DNA of 64,000 nt, taken from the NCBI RefSeq assembly GCF_016906995.1, contig NZ_JAFBBD010000007.1, positions 124,001-188,000 on the forward strand, given 5' to 3'. Every line of letters starts with the position of its first letter. The stretch's first letter is position 1. The DNA is from Spongiibacter marinus (GTDB taxonomy: Bacteria; Pseudomonadota; Gammaproteobacteria; Pseudomonadales; Spongiibacteraceae). The notes under the pieces were generated by a model. The model was not told the DNA's origin and did not search any database. It was given only the letters and a program-made list of their open reading frames with translations. The translations under genes and the position numbers were made by a program. Below, one piece after another: positions 54,380 to 63,557 of this stretch.

Positions 54380-56337
54380 CCGCATTGCACAAAATACTGA
54401 TCGCCAACCGCGGCGAAATTGCCGTGAGGGTAATACGCAGCGCTAAACAAATGGGCTATCGCACCGTCGCCGTATTTAGCGATGCCGACGACAATGCCCC
54501 CCATGTTCAGCTTGCTGATGAGGCCGTGAATATCGGTCCGGCGGCTGTGTCGGAGTCGTATTTGCGCGTGGACGCCATTATTGACGCCGCGACAAAAACG
54601 GCAGCAGATGCGATTCACCCAGGCTACGGTTTTCTCTCAGAAAATGCTGACTTTGCCCGCGCGTGTCAGGCGGCGGGTATCACTTTTATCGGTCCATCCA
54701 GCGACGCGATTGAATTGATGGGCAGCAAACGCTTGTCGAAGTTGGCAATGATAGCCGCTGGTGTGCCCTGTGTGCCTGGGTATGAAGGCGACGATCAGAG
54801 CGACGAGCGCTTGGTGGCCGAAGCAGAGCGCATTGGTTTTCCAATTATGGTCAAGGCCTCGGCGGGCGGCGGCGGACGCGGTATGCGGCTGGTTGATCAT
54901 GCGGCTGATTTGCCGGAGCAACTGCGCAGCGCCCGATCAGAGGCTTTGTCAGCCTTCGGCAGTGACGAGCTGATTCTGGAGAAGGCGGTACAGCAGCCGC
55001 GCCATGTCGAGATACAGGTTTTCGCTGACAGCCAGGGCAATGCCATTCATTTAGCCGAGCGCGACTGCTCGGTTCAGCGCCGCCATCAAAAGGTGGTTGA
55101 GGAAGCGCCATCGCCCTTTGTCGATGACGCTTTGCGCCAGCGCATGGGCGATGCCGCCGTTGCGGCGGCCAAGGCCTGCAATTACCGCGGTGCGGGTACG
55201 GTCGAGTTTTTGGTCGATGCTCAGGGCAGTTTCTATTTTTTAGAAATGAACACGCGCCTGCAGGTTGAGCACCCGGTGACGGAAATGGTTACCGGTGTTG
55301 ACTTGGTGGAATGGCAGCTGCGTATTGCCAGTGGCGAGCCACTGCCGATGGCGCAATCCCAGCTCCGCCTCAATGGTCACGCGGTTGAAGTGCGCCTGTA
55401 TGCCGAGGAGCCGCGTCAGCAGTTTATGCCGCAAACCGGCCGCATTGCCCGCTGGCAAGTGCCGCAGGGGCCGGGGCTGCGACTGGATAGTGGGATTAGC
55501 GAAGGGCAGCTTATCGGCGCCCATTATGACCCCATGCTGGCCAAGCTGATTTGCTGGGCGCCGAGCCGTGAAGAGGCACTGCGGCGTTTGGCGTCGATGT
55601 TGCAAGATACGGTATTGCTGGGCATCAATAACAACCTGCAGTTTTTGCAGGCGGTGCTGCGCCATCCGAGTTTTATTGCCGGTGATGCCACCACAGCCTT
55701 TATCGCCGAGCATGGTGAGCAGTGCACACCGCCGCCTGAGCCTGGCACTGCCAGCCTGGCAAGGGCGGCGGCGGTGCTATATGAATGTAATGCCGCAGCG
55801 GCCAAAACAGCGCCTGCCTGGCGGCGCAGCGCCCCGGCAAGCTGCGTTTTCACACTTGCTTGGGAAGGGCAGGAATACCGCATCGAACTGGTTGCGATGG
55901 GTAGGCAACGCGAATTCAGTATTGCCGGTCAGCGCCATACCCTGCAGGTGGCAGCTAGCGATGCCCAATCCTGCGTTATTGAAGAGGATGGCGTGCGGCG
56001 GCGCATCCACTTTGCGCGCAATGGCAAGCAGCTGTTCCTAGATGACGGCAGCGGCCACTTCATTTTCGACGATACCAGCCACGCGGCCGCCAAAGCGGAT
56101 GCGGCCGCCGGCAGCGGCTTGCTGAAAGCGTCTATGGACGGCGCCATTGTGGACGTTGTTGTTGCAGAGGGTGAGCGCGTCAGCCGTGGGCAAACCCTGG
56201 TCGTGTTGGAGGCGATGAAAATGGAGCACCCGCTAAAGGCAGACATGGACGGCACGGTAGCGGCAATCCACTGCCAAGCGGGCGATCAAGTGAAGTCGCG
56301 GCAATTGCTTGTCGAGCTGAATGAGGAGGCGCTATGA
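54376..56337 (+). CDS. Acyl-CoA carboxylase alpha subunit (biotin carboxylase + carrier)
   Basis: A 653-residue protein fusing a biotin carboxylase (residues 1-450: [67 protein letters not shown]) to a middle linker and a C-terminal biotinyl domain (ending with VLEAMKMEHPLKAD, whose Lys receives biotin). It is the AtuF/LiuD type and is separate from the housekeeping accC/accB. Start overlaps the hydratase stop, and its end overlaps the AtuA start, giving full operon coupling. Confidence 0.92.
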   Translation: MTALHKILIANRGEIAVRVIRSAKQMGYRTVAVFSDADDNAPHVQLADEAVNIGPAAVSESYLRVDAIIDAATKTAADAIHPGYGFLSENADFARACQAAGITFIGPSSDAIELMGSKRLSKLAMIAAGVPCVPGYEGDDQSDERLVAEAERIGFPIMVKASAGGGGRGMRLVDHAADLPEQLRSARSEALSAFGSDELILEKAVQQPRHVEIQVFADSQGNAIHLAERDCSVQRRHQKVVEEAPSPFVDDALRQRMGDAAVAAAKACNYRGAGTVEFLVDAQGSFYFLEMNTRLQVEHPVTEMVTGVDLVEWQLRIASGEPLPMAQSQLRLNGHAVEVRLYAEEPRQQFMPQTGRIARWQVPQGPGLRLDSGISEGQLIGAHYDPMLAKLICWAPSREEALRRLASMLQDTVLLGINNNLQFLQAVLRHPSFIAGDATTAFIAEHGEQCTPPPEPGTASLARAAAVLYECNAAAAKTAPAWRRSAPASCVFTLAWEGQEYRIELVAMGRQREFSIAGQRHTLQVAASDAQSCVIEEDGVRRRIHFARNGKQLFLDDGSGHFIFDDTSHAAAKADAAAGSGLLKASMDGAIVDVVVAEGERVSRGQTLVVLEAMKMEHPLKADMDGTVAAIHCQAGDQVKSRQLLVELNEEAL

Positions 56338-58109
56338 GTCGTTCGTCAGTACGTATTGGCTGTGCCTCGGCGTTTTACGGCGACAGCCAGCTTGCGGCGC
56401 GGCAGTTGGTAGACAAAGGCGAGCTGGACTACCTGGTTTTCGACTACCTGGCCGAAGTGACCATGGGGATACTTGCCAAAGCCCGAGCCCGGGATGAACG
56501 GCTGGGTTTTGCCGTGGACTTTGTCACCGTTGCCATGCGCGATGTGATGGCAGACTGCGCTGCCAAACGGATTAAGATTATTGCCAATGCCGGCGGCGTA
56601 AATGTGCCCGGCTGCATTGCCGCCCTACAGTCCTTAGCCCAGGAGCAGGGCCTACAGCTCAATATTGCCGGTGTGTATGGCGATGACTTACTGTCACGCA
56701 GGGAAGAATTTGCCCGCGAGGGCCTGAGCGACATGCAGAGCGGCGCACCGCTGCCCGACAAGCTTGCCAGTATGAATGCCTACCTCGGGGCTCAGCCCAT
56801 TGCCGAGGCGCTGGCCGCCGGCGCCGATATCGTAGTGACCGGTCGCGTGGTGGACAGTGCGGTGGTAATTGCGCCACTGATGCATGAATTCGGCTGGAGC
56901 TGGCAGGACTACGACCGCTTGGCGCAGGCGGCTTTGGCCGGGCACGTACTGGAATGCGGCGCCCAGTGTACCGGCGGTAACTTTACCGACTGGCACCAAG
57001 TGCCGGACTTTTCCACGATGAGCTATCCCATTGCTGAGGTTGCGGCAGAGGGCGATTTCATTGTGACCATTCCACCCGCGACCGGCGGTTTGGTCAACCG
57101 CGCCACTGTCGCTGAGCAGATCCTCTATGAAATTGGTGATCCGGCAAACTACCTGTTGCCGGATGTTGCCTGTGACTTCAGTGATGTGCGCTTGGACGAG
57201 GTCGGCGAAAACCGGCTTAGGGTGAGCAATGCCAAGGGCCGTGCGCCCGGCGATAGCTACAAGGTCTGCGCAACCTGGGTGGACGGTTATCGCTTGATGG
57301 GCAGTGCCTTTATCGGCGGGCTGCGCGCTGCCGAAAAAGCGCGCTGTAGCCTTGACGCTTGGTTACAACGCTGTCGTGGTGTTTTTAAAGAACGCGCTTG
57401 GGAAGACTTTCGCGATGTCAGCATCGAAGTCATTGGAGCCGAGGACACCTATGGCCGTCACGCGCGCGATACGGCTAGCAGGGAGGTGATGGCCAAATAC
57501 GGTTTGCACCACAACAGCCGCGAGGCGCTTACCTTCGCCGCCAACGAGTTCGCCTATCTCGCGACCTCGGCGGCACCGGGCATGAGTGGCTTTGGTGCTG
57601 GCCGAGCCAAGCCCGGCCCATTGATTCGCATTCACTCGTCGCTACTCGCCAAAGACCGTGTTCCCGTCACCGTACAAATGGGCGATCAGCGCTTGAGTGA
57701 GCGCAGCTACCCAACGCCAGGTTCCAGCCCCGCGGTCGGTAGCCGTTACTCATCACTGGCTGTCAGCGAGGGTGTCGACTGCCGCGTGCCGCTCGAGCAA
57801 CTGGCTTACGCGCGCAGCGGCGACAAGGGTAATAACGCGAATATCGGTGTGATTGCGCGCCGCGAGTGTTATTTGCCGTACATCGCCCAAGCCCTGTCGG
57901 AGAGCGCCGTGGCGGAGTACTTCGAGCATCTGCTAGATGGCGATGTACACCGCTTTGATGTGCCGGGTTTCCACGCCTTTAACTTTTTGTTGCGCGACGC
58001 GTTGGGCGGAGGCGGCAGTGCCTCGCTGCGGGTGGATTCGCAGGGCAAAGCGCTGGCGCAAATGCTGCTGTCGATGGACGTGGCAATCCCGCGACACCTG
58101 CTTGATTAA
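56334..58109 (+). CDS. AtuA-like (DUF1446) acyclic terpene utilisation protein
   Basis: A 591-residue protein of the AtuA type. The N-terminal DUF1446 domain starts with VRIGCASAFYGDSQLAARQLV and contains DYLVFDYLAEVTMGILAKAR, GADIVVTGRVVDSAVV, and GHVLECGAQCTGGNFTDW. The C-terminal domain contains LAYARSGDKGNNANIGVIAR. In P. aeruginosa AtuA is required for growth on citronellol, but its exact reaction is not settled. Presence together with carboxylase subunits is the main reason to call this an Atu-like operon. It is the last gene before a 71-base gap. Confidence 0.9.
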   Translation: MSRSSVRIGCASAFYGDSQLAARQLVDKGELDYLVFDYLAEVTMGILAKARARDERLGFAVDFVTVAMRDVMADCAAKRIKIIANAGGVNVPGCIAALQSLAQEQGLQLNIAGVYGDDLLSRREEFAREGLSDMQSGAPLPDKLASMNAYLGAQPIAEALAAGADIVVTGRVVDSAVVIAPLMHEFGWSWQDYDRLAQAALAGHVLECGAQCTGGNFTDWHQVPDFSTMSYPIAEVAAEGDFIVTIPPATGGLVNRATVAEQILYEIGDPANYLLPDVACDFSDVRLDEVGENRLRVSNAKGRAPGDSYKVCATWVDGYRLMGSAFIGGLRAAEKARCSLDAWLQRCRGVFKERAWEDFRDVSIEVIGAEDTYGRHARDTASREVMAKYGLHHNSREALTFAANEFAYLATSAAPGMSGFGAGRAKPGPLIRIHSSLLAKDRVPVTVQMGDQRLSERSYPTPGSSPAVGSRYSSLAVSEGVDCRVPLEQLAYARSGDKGNNANIGVIARRECYLPYIAQALSESAVAEYFEHLLDGDVHRFDVPGFHAFNFLLRDALGGGGSASLRVDSQGKALAQMLLSMDVAIPRHLLD

Positions 58110-58180
58110 TGCCCTAAGGGTTTGAGCGCACCCGCTATCGCGCGTAGTATCCTTGAGCATCATTTCTTCAGGGTTGGCGT

Positions 58181-59011
58181 GTGGTAGAGAGTGCATCGAG
58201 CTTTGGGCGGTTTTTAAAATTTTGGCGCGGTGTGCACCGCCTCAGTCAGGAGCAGCTGGCATTTGAGTTGGGCAGTTCACCGCGCCATATCAGCCGCCTT
58301 GAAAATGGCAGCAGTCGCCCCAGCGAAACGATGGTTTTGGAGATCGCCAAAGCGCTGAAATTGGGGCGGCGCGACCAAAGTCATTTGCTTATTGCGGCGG
58401 GCTTTGCGCCGCGCGACGAGCGTGTCGATTTTAATTCCGCAGAGCTCAAATGGCTGCGCAGCGCCATGACCATGACGCTGCAGGCGCTGGACCCCTATCC
58501 CGCATGTCTGGTGGATAATTCCACTAATATTCTCATGGTGAACCGCAGCTGGCTGGGGTTTTACTCCCGTCTTATGCCCGCTGATGAGTTGCACAATATC
58601 AGCAATTTTTACGACTTTATGTTCAGCTCCCAATCTGCGGAAAATGCCGTGAGCAACTGGGAGGACACACTGTCGGCCATTCTTATGTCGATCCAGCAGT
58701 CGGCGCTATTCAGCAATGACCCGACGGTGAAGGCAACCCTGGATCGGCTGCGCAGTTATCCCTCCGTACCGAGTGACTGGCAGCAGCGCGCCGCGTCGGT
58801 AGAGCCGATGGCGAGCTTTCGCGTGCAGCTGGCGATAGACGGTGTGATGCAGCGATTTTTTAGTGTGAGCACCACCGTGGGGGCACTGGGGCCAACGGCC
58901 TTTGTTTCCGAGCCTCAGTTAACCGTTACCGCGCTTTACCCGGAAGATCGTCAGCTGAATGTGGATGCCTTCGCTGACACCGACCTCAGTCACCCGCTGC
59001 TGTTTTACTAG
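58181..59011 (+). CDS. XRE-family regulator with MmyB-like ligand domain
   Basis: A 276-residue regulator. The N-terminal helix-turn-helix (FGRFLKFWRGVHRLSQEQLAFELGSSPRHISRLENGSSRP) is XRE type; the rest (ALDPYPACLVDNSTNILMVNRSW onwards) is the PAS-like MmyB domain, which in Streptomyces relatives binds fatty acid. It is likely to sense an acyl compound and control the next catabolic genes or itself. The start is GTG at 58181. Confidence 0.88.
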   Translation: MVESASSFGRFLKFWRGVHRLSQEQLAFELGSSPRHISRLENGSSRPSETMVLEIAKALKLGRRDQSHLLIAAGFAPRDERVDFNSAELKWLRSAMTMTLQALDPYPACLVDNSTNILMVNRSWLGFYSRLMPADELHNISNFYDFMFSSQSAENAVSNWEDTLSAILMSIQQSALFSNDPTVKATLDRLRSYPSVPSDWQQRAASVEPMASFRVQLAIDGVMQRFFSVSTTVGALGPTAFVSEPQLTVTALYPEDRQLNVDAFADTDLSHPLLFY

Positions 59012-59029
59012 GTGGCGATGGCGCTGCCT

Positions 59030-59042
59030 GACATCAGATGTC
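59030..59042. promoter_or_regulatory. Inverted repeat, possible XRE operator
   Basis: GACATCAGATGTC is a perfect 13-bp inverted repeat with a 1-base centre, located 66 bases before the next start codon and 19 bases after the XRE gene. XRE repressors often bind such short palindromes. Only one copy was seen, so the call is tentative. Confidence 0.4.
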
Positions 59043-59107
59043 GTGGCTGGCTCTGGGGGTGCTGGGCATACTGCTGTCACAATTCTTTTTCGATATGAGG
59101 TACTACC

Positions 59108-60913
59108 ATGCCTGCTCCGCTACTCAACGAACGCGATCTCGATTTCATGCTGTACGAATTTCTGGACAGCGAGAGCATGTGTGCGCGCGAGCGTTATCGA
59201 GACCACAATCGCGAAAGCTTTGATGCCGCTATTGCCACTGCCAAGCAGGTTGCGGAAAAGTACTTCCTGCCGATTCGCGGCAAGGTCGACCGCAATGAGC
59301 CACGTTTTGAAAATGGCCGTGTGGAAATGCTCCCCGAGATCAAACAGGCGGTCGATGCCGCTACCGAGGCAGGGTTTGTCTCGTCAACGGCTGATTACGA
59401 AGTGGGCGGGATGCAACTGCCCCTGCCCGTGGCCACGGTCGCCAATGCGTATCTTACCGCCGCAGGCAGCACGACCCTGGGGTACTTGAGCTTAACCACC
59501 GCTAACGCCAGTTTGATTGAAGCGCACGGCACGCCGGAGCAGATTGCCAAGTGGGCCGTGCCCCAGCGCAGTGGCCGTTTTGCCGGCACCATGGCGATGA
59601 CGGAGCCGGGAGCGGGCTCCGGCCTGGCTGACCTGATCACCAGTGCTGAACGGGCTGAGGATGGCAGTTACCGCATTACCGGGAATAAGATCTATATCTC
59701 TGGCGGCGATCACGAGCTTAATGAAAATATTGTGCACTTGGTGTTGGCCAGGGTGAAGGGAGCGCCAAAGGGGACCAAAGGCATCTCACTGTTCATTGTG
59801 CCTAAGTTTCTGGTTAACGACGATGGCAGCCTGGGTGAGCAGAACGATGTAGCCTTGGCGGGGCTGTTCCATAAAATGGGCGGTCGTGGGCAAACCTCCA
59901 CATCGCTTAACTTTGGTGAACGTGGTGGCGCCGTTGGCTATTTGGTCGGTGAAGAAAATCGCGGCCTGAGCTATATGTTCCACATGATGAACGAAGCGCG
60001 CATTATGGTCGGCACGGGTGCGGCAACCATCGCGCTAACCGGCTTTCAATACTCACTAAACTATGCCCGCGAGCGCCCGCAGGGCCGCTTGCCATCATGT
60101 AAAGACCCGCTGTCACCGTCGGTTAATATTATTGAACACGCCGACGTACGCCGCATGTTATTGGCCCAGAAGGCCTATGCCGAGGGCGCGTTTGCTCTCT
60201 GTTTGTTTGGTGCACAGCTGGCCGACGACCAGCACACCGCGCCAACCGAAGAGCAGCGCAGTCAGGCTAAATTATTGCTCGATTTCTTGATCCCCATGAT
60301 CAAAACCTGGCCGTCTGAGTACGGCCCTCAGGCCAATAGTTTGGCCATTCAGGTACTCGGTGGCGCGGGCTATATCAATGAACATCCCGTTGAAATGTTT
60401 TACCGAGACAATCGCCTGAACCCCATTCACGAGGGAACAACCGGCATTCAGTCCCTCGACTTGCTGGCGCGGAAGGTGCCCATGCAGGGCATGGCTGGCT
60501 ATCACTACTGTCTGGCGTTAATGCGCGAAACGGTCGCGCAGGCCGGCGCTGTCGCCGGTTTGGAAAAGCAGGCGGAACAGCTGGAAAGTGCGATTAAACG
60601 GCTGACTGATACCACCGAAACCCTGTTGGCAGCCATGGCTGACACCAACATAGACAAGGTATTGGCGAACTCGGTTATGTACCTGAAGCTGTTTGGCCAT
60701 GTGGTTGTGGCCTGGCTGTGGCTGAAGCAGGGGCTTGTTGCTCATCAAGCACTTGCGCAAAGTCAGCACGGTGACGAGCAGAATTTTTATCGTGGCAAGT
60801 TACAGGCGATGCGCTACTTCTTTTCGGTGGAGTTGCCGCACACTGAGCGCTGGTCTGCCTTGCTTATGCAAGGTGAAGACAGTGCCTATGCTATGCGTGA
60901 TGATTGGTTTTAA
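59108..60913 (+). CDS. Large acyl-CoA dehydrogenase (DmdC/FadE5 type)
   Basis: A 601-residue acyl-CoA dehydrogenase of the long type. It has an N-terminal extension with LNERDLDFMLYEFLDSE, the FAD/substrate segments GTMAMTEPGAGSGLADL and KIYISGGDHELNENIVHLVLAR, the catalytic Glu in RLNPIHEGTTGIQSLDLLARKV and an extra C-terminal helical domain of about 130 residues. Such enzymes are often annotated 3-methylmercaptopropionyl-CoA dehydrogenase, but substrate is not evident. It leads a three-gene unit with a MaoC hydratase and an SDR. Confidence 0.9.
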   Translation: MPAPLLNERDLDFMLYEFLDSESMCARERYRDHNRESFDAAIATAKQVAEKYFLPIRGKVDRNEPRFENGRVEMLPEIKQAVDAATEAGFVSSTADYEVGGMQLPLPVATVANAYLTAAGSTTLGYLSLTTANASLIEAHGTPEQIAKWAVPQRSGRFAGTMAMTEPGAGSGLADLITSAERAEDGSYRITGNKIYISGGDHELNENIVHLVLARVKGAPKGTKGISLFIVPKFLVNDDGSLGEQNDVALAGLFHKMGGRGQTSTSLNFGERGGAVGYLVGEENRGLSYMFHMMNEARIMVGTGAATIALTGFQYSLNYARERPQGRLPSCKDPLSPSVNIIEHADVRRMLLAQKAYAEGAFALCLFGAQLADDQHTAPTEEQRSQAKLLLDFLIPMIKTWPSEYGPQANSLAIQVLGGAGYINEHPVEMFYRDNRLNPIHEGTTGIQSLDLLARKVPMQGMAGYHYCLALMRETVAQAGAVAGLEKQAEQLESAIKRLTDTTETLLAAMADTNIDKVLANSVMYLKLFGHVVVAWLWLKQGLVAHQALAQSQHGDEQNFYRGKLQAMRYFFSVELPHTERWSALLMQGEDSAYAMRDDWF

Positions 60914-60937
60914 CAGGCCTAAATAAGGATAAAGAAA

Positions 60938-61399
60938 ATGGCGACAACAGTAGATAGAACGAAGGTGATGGAATACATCGGCCGGGAGACACCGCCGACC
61001 CAGTGGCACACAGTGGATCAAGCGGCCATCAATGAATTTGCCGACTGTACGCTGGACCACCAGTTTATTCATGTTGATCCCGAGCGCGCGAAACAAACGC
61101 CCTTCGGTGGTACGGTTGCCCATGGCTTTTTAAGCTTGTCGATGCTGTCGCATTTCGCAGAAGAGTTTATGGTGATGATCGAGGGTGCCCATATGGGCTT
61201 GAATTACGGTTTTGATAAGGTTCGTTTTATCGCGCCTGTCGCCGTCGATAGCCGCATTCGCGCCCGCGCCAAGTTTATCGACATCACCGAAACCAAGCCG
61301 GGGCAGTTTCGCTTCACCACCCAGGTGACAATAGAGATCGAGGGTCAGGATAAACCCGCTCTCATCGCAGAGTGGTTGACCATGCAATTAGTGGCGTAA
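60938..61399 (+). CDS. MaoC-like enoyl-CoA hydratase
   Basis: A 153-residue hot-dog fold hydratase. The hydratase-2 motif FADCTLDHQFIHVDPERAKQTPFGGTVAHGFLSLSM carries the catalytic Asp and His. It forms R-3-hydroxyacyl-CoA. It follows the acyl-CoA dehydrogenase gene by 24 bases and precedes an SDR by 19, consistent with a step-by-step operon. Confidence 0.9.
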   Translation: MATTVDRTKVMEYIGRETPPTQWHTVDQAAINEFADCTLDHQFIHVDPERAKQTPFGGTVAHGFLSLSMLSHFAEEFMVMIEGAHMGLNYGFDKVRFIAPVAVDSRIRARAKFIDITETKPGQFRFTTQVTIEIEGQDKPALIAEWLTMQLVA

Positions 61400-61418
61400 A
61401 CATAAAAAGGAAATAAAA

Positions 61419-62333
61419 ATGGATGTGAGATTTGATGGCCAGGTAGCCATTGTAACGGGCGCGGGAAATGGCTTGGGGCGTAGTCACGCTCTGGCATTGG
61501 CAGCGCGCGGAGCCAAGGTTGTGGTGAATGACCTGGGCGGCGCCCGCGACGGCAGCGGCGCGTCCTCTGAGGCGGCGCGGGAAGTGGTTGCGACCATAGA
61601 GGCCAATGGCGGAGAGGCCATGGCCCACGGCGCCAATGTTGCGGTAATGGCAGAAGTTGAGGATATGGTCCGCCAGGCAATGGACAAGTGGGGGCGCGTC
61701 GATATTCTGGTAAACAACGCCGGTATTTTGCGCGACAAAACCTTTGCCAAAATGTCTCTGGACGACTTTCGTCTGGTGATGGATGTGCACCTGATGGGCT
61801 CGGTGAATTGCACCAAGGCCGTGTGGGACATTATGCGTGAGCAGGAATATGGCCGCATCGTGATGACCACGTCGTCGTCGGGCATGTACGGTAACTTCGG
61901 CCAGAGTAATTACGGCGCCGCCAAGATGGCGGTACTCGGTTTTATGAATACCCTGGGCCTTGAGGGTGCCAAGAAGAACGTGCGGGTCAATGCGCTGTCA
62001 CCGACGGCGGCAACGCGCATGACCGAAGACTTGCTGCCGAAAGAAGTACTGGATCTACTCACGCCGGAATCGGTAACGGCGGGTGCGCTGGTGCTGTGCC
62101 ATGAATCTGCACCGAATCGCCATATTCTTTGCGCCGGCGCGGGTGGTTATGCGAGCTCGCGAATCTTTGAGACCGATGGCGTATTCTTGGGTGTTGAACA
62201 ACAAACGCCTGAGGCGATCCTTGAAAACTGGGATGCCATTACCAGCGAAGCCGCGCAGCGGCCGCTAGAGGCGGGAAGTAAGCAGACTGAGAAATTCCTC
62301 GCCAAAGCCATGGCGGCGATGTCGGCGGAATAA
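61419..62333 (+). CDS. SDR, probable (R)-3-hydroxyacyl-CoA dehydrogenase
   Basis: A 304-residue short-chain dehydrogenase of the MFE-2/HSD17B4-like type. Signatures are VTGAGNGLGRSHALALAARGA, VVNDLGG, NNAGILRDKTF and the active site SNYGAAK with upstream TTSSSG. Extended length beyond 250 residues and the NDLGGARDG motif are typical of peroxisomal-type 3-hydroxyacyl-CoA dehydrogenases. Paired with the MaoC hydratase it would give one beta-oxidation round; no thiolase is in the window. Confidence 0.88.
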   Translation: MDVRFDGQVAIVTGAGNGLGRSHALALAARGAKVVVNDLGGARDGSGASSEAAREVVATIEANGGEAMAHGANVAVMAEVEDMVRQAMDKWGRVDILVNNAGILRDKTFAKMSLDDFRLVMDVHLMGSVNCTKAVWDIMREQEYGRIVMTTSSSGMYGNFGQSNYGAAKMAVLGFMNTLGLEGAKKNVRVNALSPTAATRMTEDLLPKEVLDLLTPESVTAGALVLCHESAPNRHILCAGAGGYASSRIFETDGVFLGVEQQTPEAILENWDAITSEAAQRPLEAGSKQTEKFLAKAMAAMSAE

Positions 62334-62384
62334 CCGGTCCTGGCTTTGTGGCATAAGTCTCAGCGAGAGGGGCGGTGCGACACA

Positions 62385-62415
62385 AACGGGCCGGCGGAGT
62401 ATCCACCGGCCCGTT
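62385..62415 (+). terminator. Hairpin after SDR, probable terminator
   Basis: AACGGGCCGG pairs with CCGGCCCGTT around an 11-base loop in which GG/CC can also pair. It lies 51 bases after the SDR stop. The following bases (GCTATAAGG) are not T-rich, so efficiency is uncertain. Confidence 0.5.
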
Positions 62416-62440
62416 GCTATAAGGGGTTTCGATGCCGGAC

Positions 62441-63001
62441 TTAGCTATTGGTCACGTCGAGCTTATCGTCCACTTCGGAAACGTGGTCGAAGCTCTTGGC
62501 TATTTCAATGGCTAAGTCGTGTGCGGCCTCGTTTTTCACAGTGCCGCGCAGGGTCACTACACCGCGATGAGTGTCGACATTAATTTTGGTTGCCGCAATA
62601 TCATCGTTGGCGGCAAACTTCATATTGATGGCCGCGGTGGTGCTCAAGTCATTCCACTTGCGGGCAAAGTCATTGCTGGTTTTCTCCAGCTTGCTGCGAT
62701 AGCTCCCTTCAACATGTAAGTTGTTTTCAACCGATGTAACGCCGTCTACATTGCTCGCGAGCTGGCCGGCCAGGTCCTTTTCGATATCACTGCTCACAGT
62801 GCCTTAGAGAGTAACCTTGCCCTGGTCTACATCCGTGTCGATATCAAAGTTATTGAGCTCGCCATTGAGCATAATTGCGGTTTCGACTTTCCCGTCGAGC
62901 CAGGCATCTTTGGTTTTGCCTTGCCAGCTGTCAGCCAGTACGGGAGTGCTTGCCAAAGCGCCCAAGGTGAGGCTGGTGATTAGCGTCTTCTTGATAGTCA
63001 T
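62441..63001 (-). pseudogene. BON-domain periplasmic protein interrupted by an in-frame TAA
   Basis: A single reading frame of 187 codons encodes a signal peptide (MTIKKTLITSLTLGALAST), a first BON domain and a second BON domain (VDTHRGVVTLRGTVKNEAAHDLA). Codon 66 (62806-62804) is TAA, right in the conserved turn of the first BON domain: ...GKVTL-stop-GTVSSDIEKDLA. The frame is identical on both sides and the downstream residues fit the family, so one base change would restore an intact OsmY-like protein (TCA Ser or similar). A GTG at 62797 could restart translation, but without signal peptide. I call a nonsense pseudogene; sequencing error or readthrough are alternatives. Confidence 0.8.
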
Positions 63002-63089
63002 AGTTGACCTCCATTTCGGTTCTAATCAAATACGATGCATGCATCGTCACTGGGTGCGAGTCAAGTGTAATGGACTCGGTTGTGCCGAT

Positions 63090-63290
63090 TTACGACACTT
63101 TTTTCTTTAATTCTTCAAATTGCTGTTTGGCTTCATCGCGGGCCAAACCGTAGCGTTCTTGCAACGCGCCGATAAGGCGTTCACTGCTGCCATCCACGCT
63201 CTCTAGTTCGTCGTCGCTTAATTCAGCCCACTTCTCTTTGATGCGACCTTTCAGTTGTTTCCATTTGCCTTCAGCGATATCTCGGTTCAT
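63090..63290 (-). CDS. CsbD-like stress protein
   Basis: A 66-residue hydrophilic protein with the CsbD signature MNRDIAEGKWKQLKGRIKEKW and a charged helical C-terminus. Members are abundant general-stress proteins of unclear mechanism. It shares strand and neighbourhood with the BON and DUF1328 genes, which often occur together in stress regions. Confidence 0.88.
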   Translation of the reverse strand: MNRDIAEGKWKQLKGRIKEKWAELSDDELESVDGSSERLIGALQERYGLARDEAKQQFEELKKKVS

Positions 63291-63380
63291 AGCGTTCTCC
63301 TTATGTGGTCAAGGTGATGCAGTGAAGAGTTTTGGGCGAATTGCCCGGGGGATTTCTCCCGCTATGTAAGCGTCGCGGCG

Positions 63381-63557
63381 CTACATCTGGGGAGGTTTGC
63401 CGCGCAAGGCGCGTGCAAGAAGGGAGAGAAGCAATAATGCGATAAAGATAAAAAACAGAATTTTAGCGATTCCAGTCGCTGCACCCGCTACACCGCTAAA
63501 GCCCAAGGCGCCGGCGATCAGTGCGATAACGAGAAACATCAATGTCCAACCTAGCAT
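63381..63557 (-). CDS. DUF1328 (YtjA-like) small membrane protein
   Basis: A 58-residue protein found by translating the minus strand by hand. It starts [19 protein letters not shown], continues [20 protein letters not shown] and ends [11 protein letters not shown], the pattern of DUF1328 with two transmembrane helices. GGAGG lies six bases before the ATG. The function is unknown; the family is commonly stress-induced and lies next to CsbD here. Confidence 0.87.
   Translation of the reverse strand: MLGWTLMFLVIALIAGALGFSGVAGAATGIAKILFFIFIALLLLSLLARALRGKPPQM

Noticed and set aside
53845-54618. A 257-codon open frame on the minus strand opposite the hydratase and carboxylase genes
   Set aside because: It spans the junction of two well-supported plus-strand genes and has no recognisable features.
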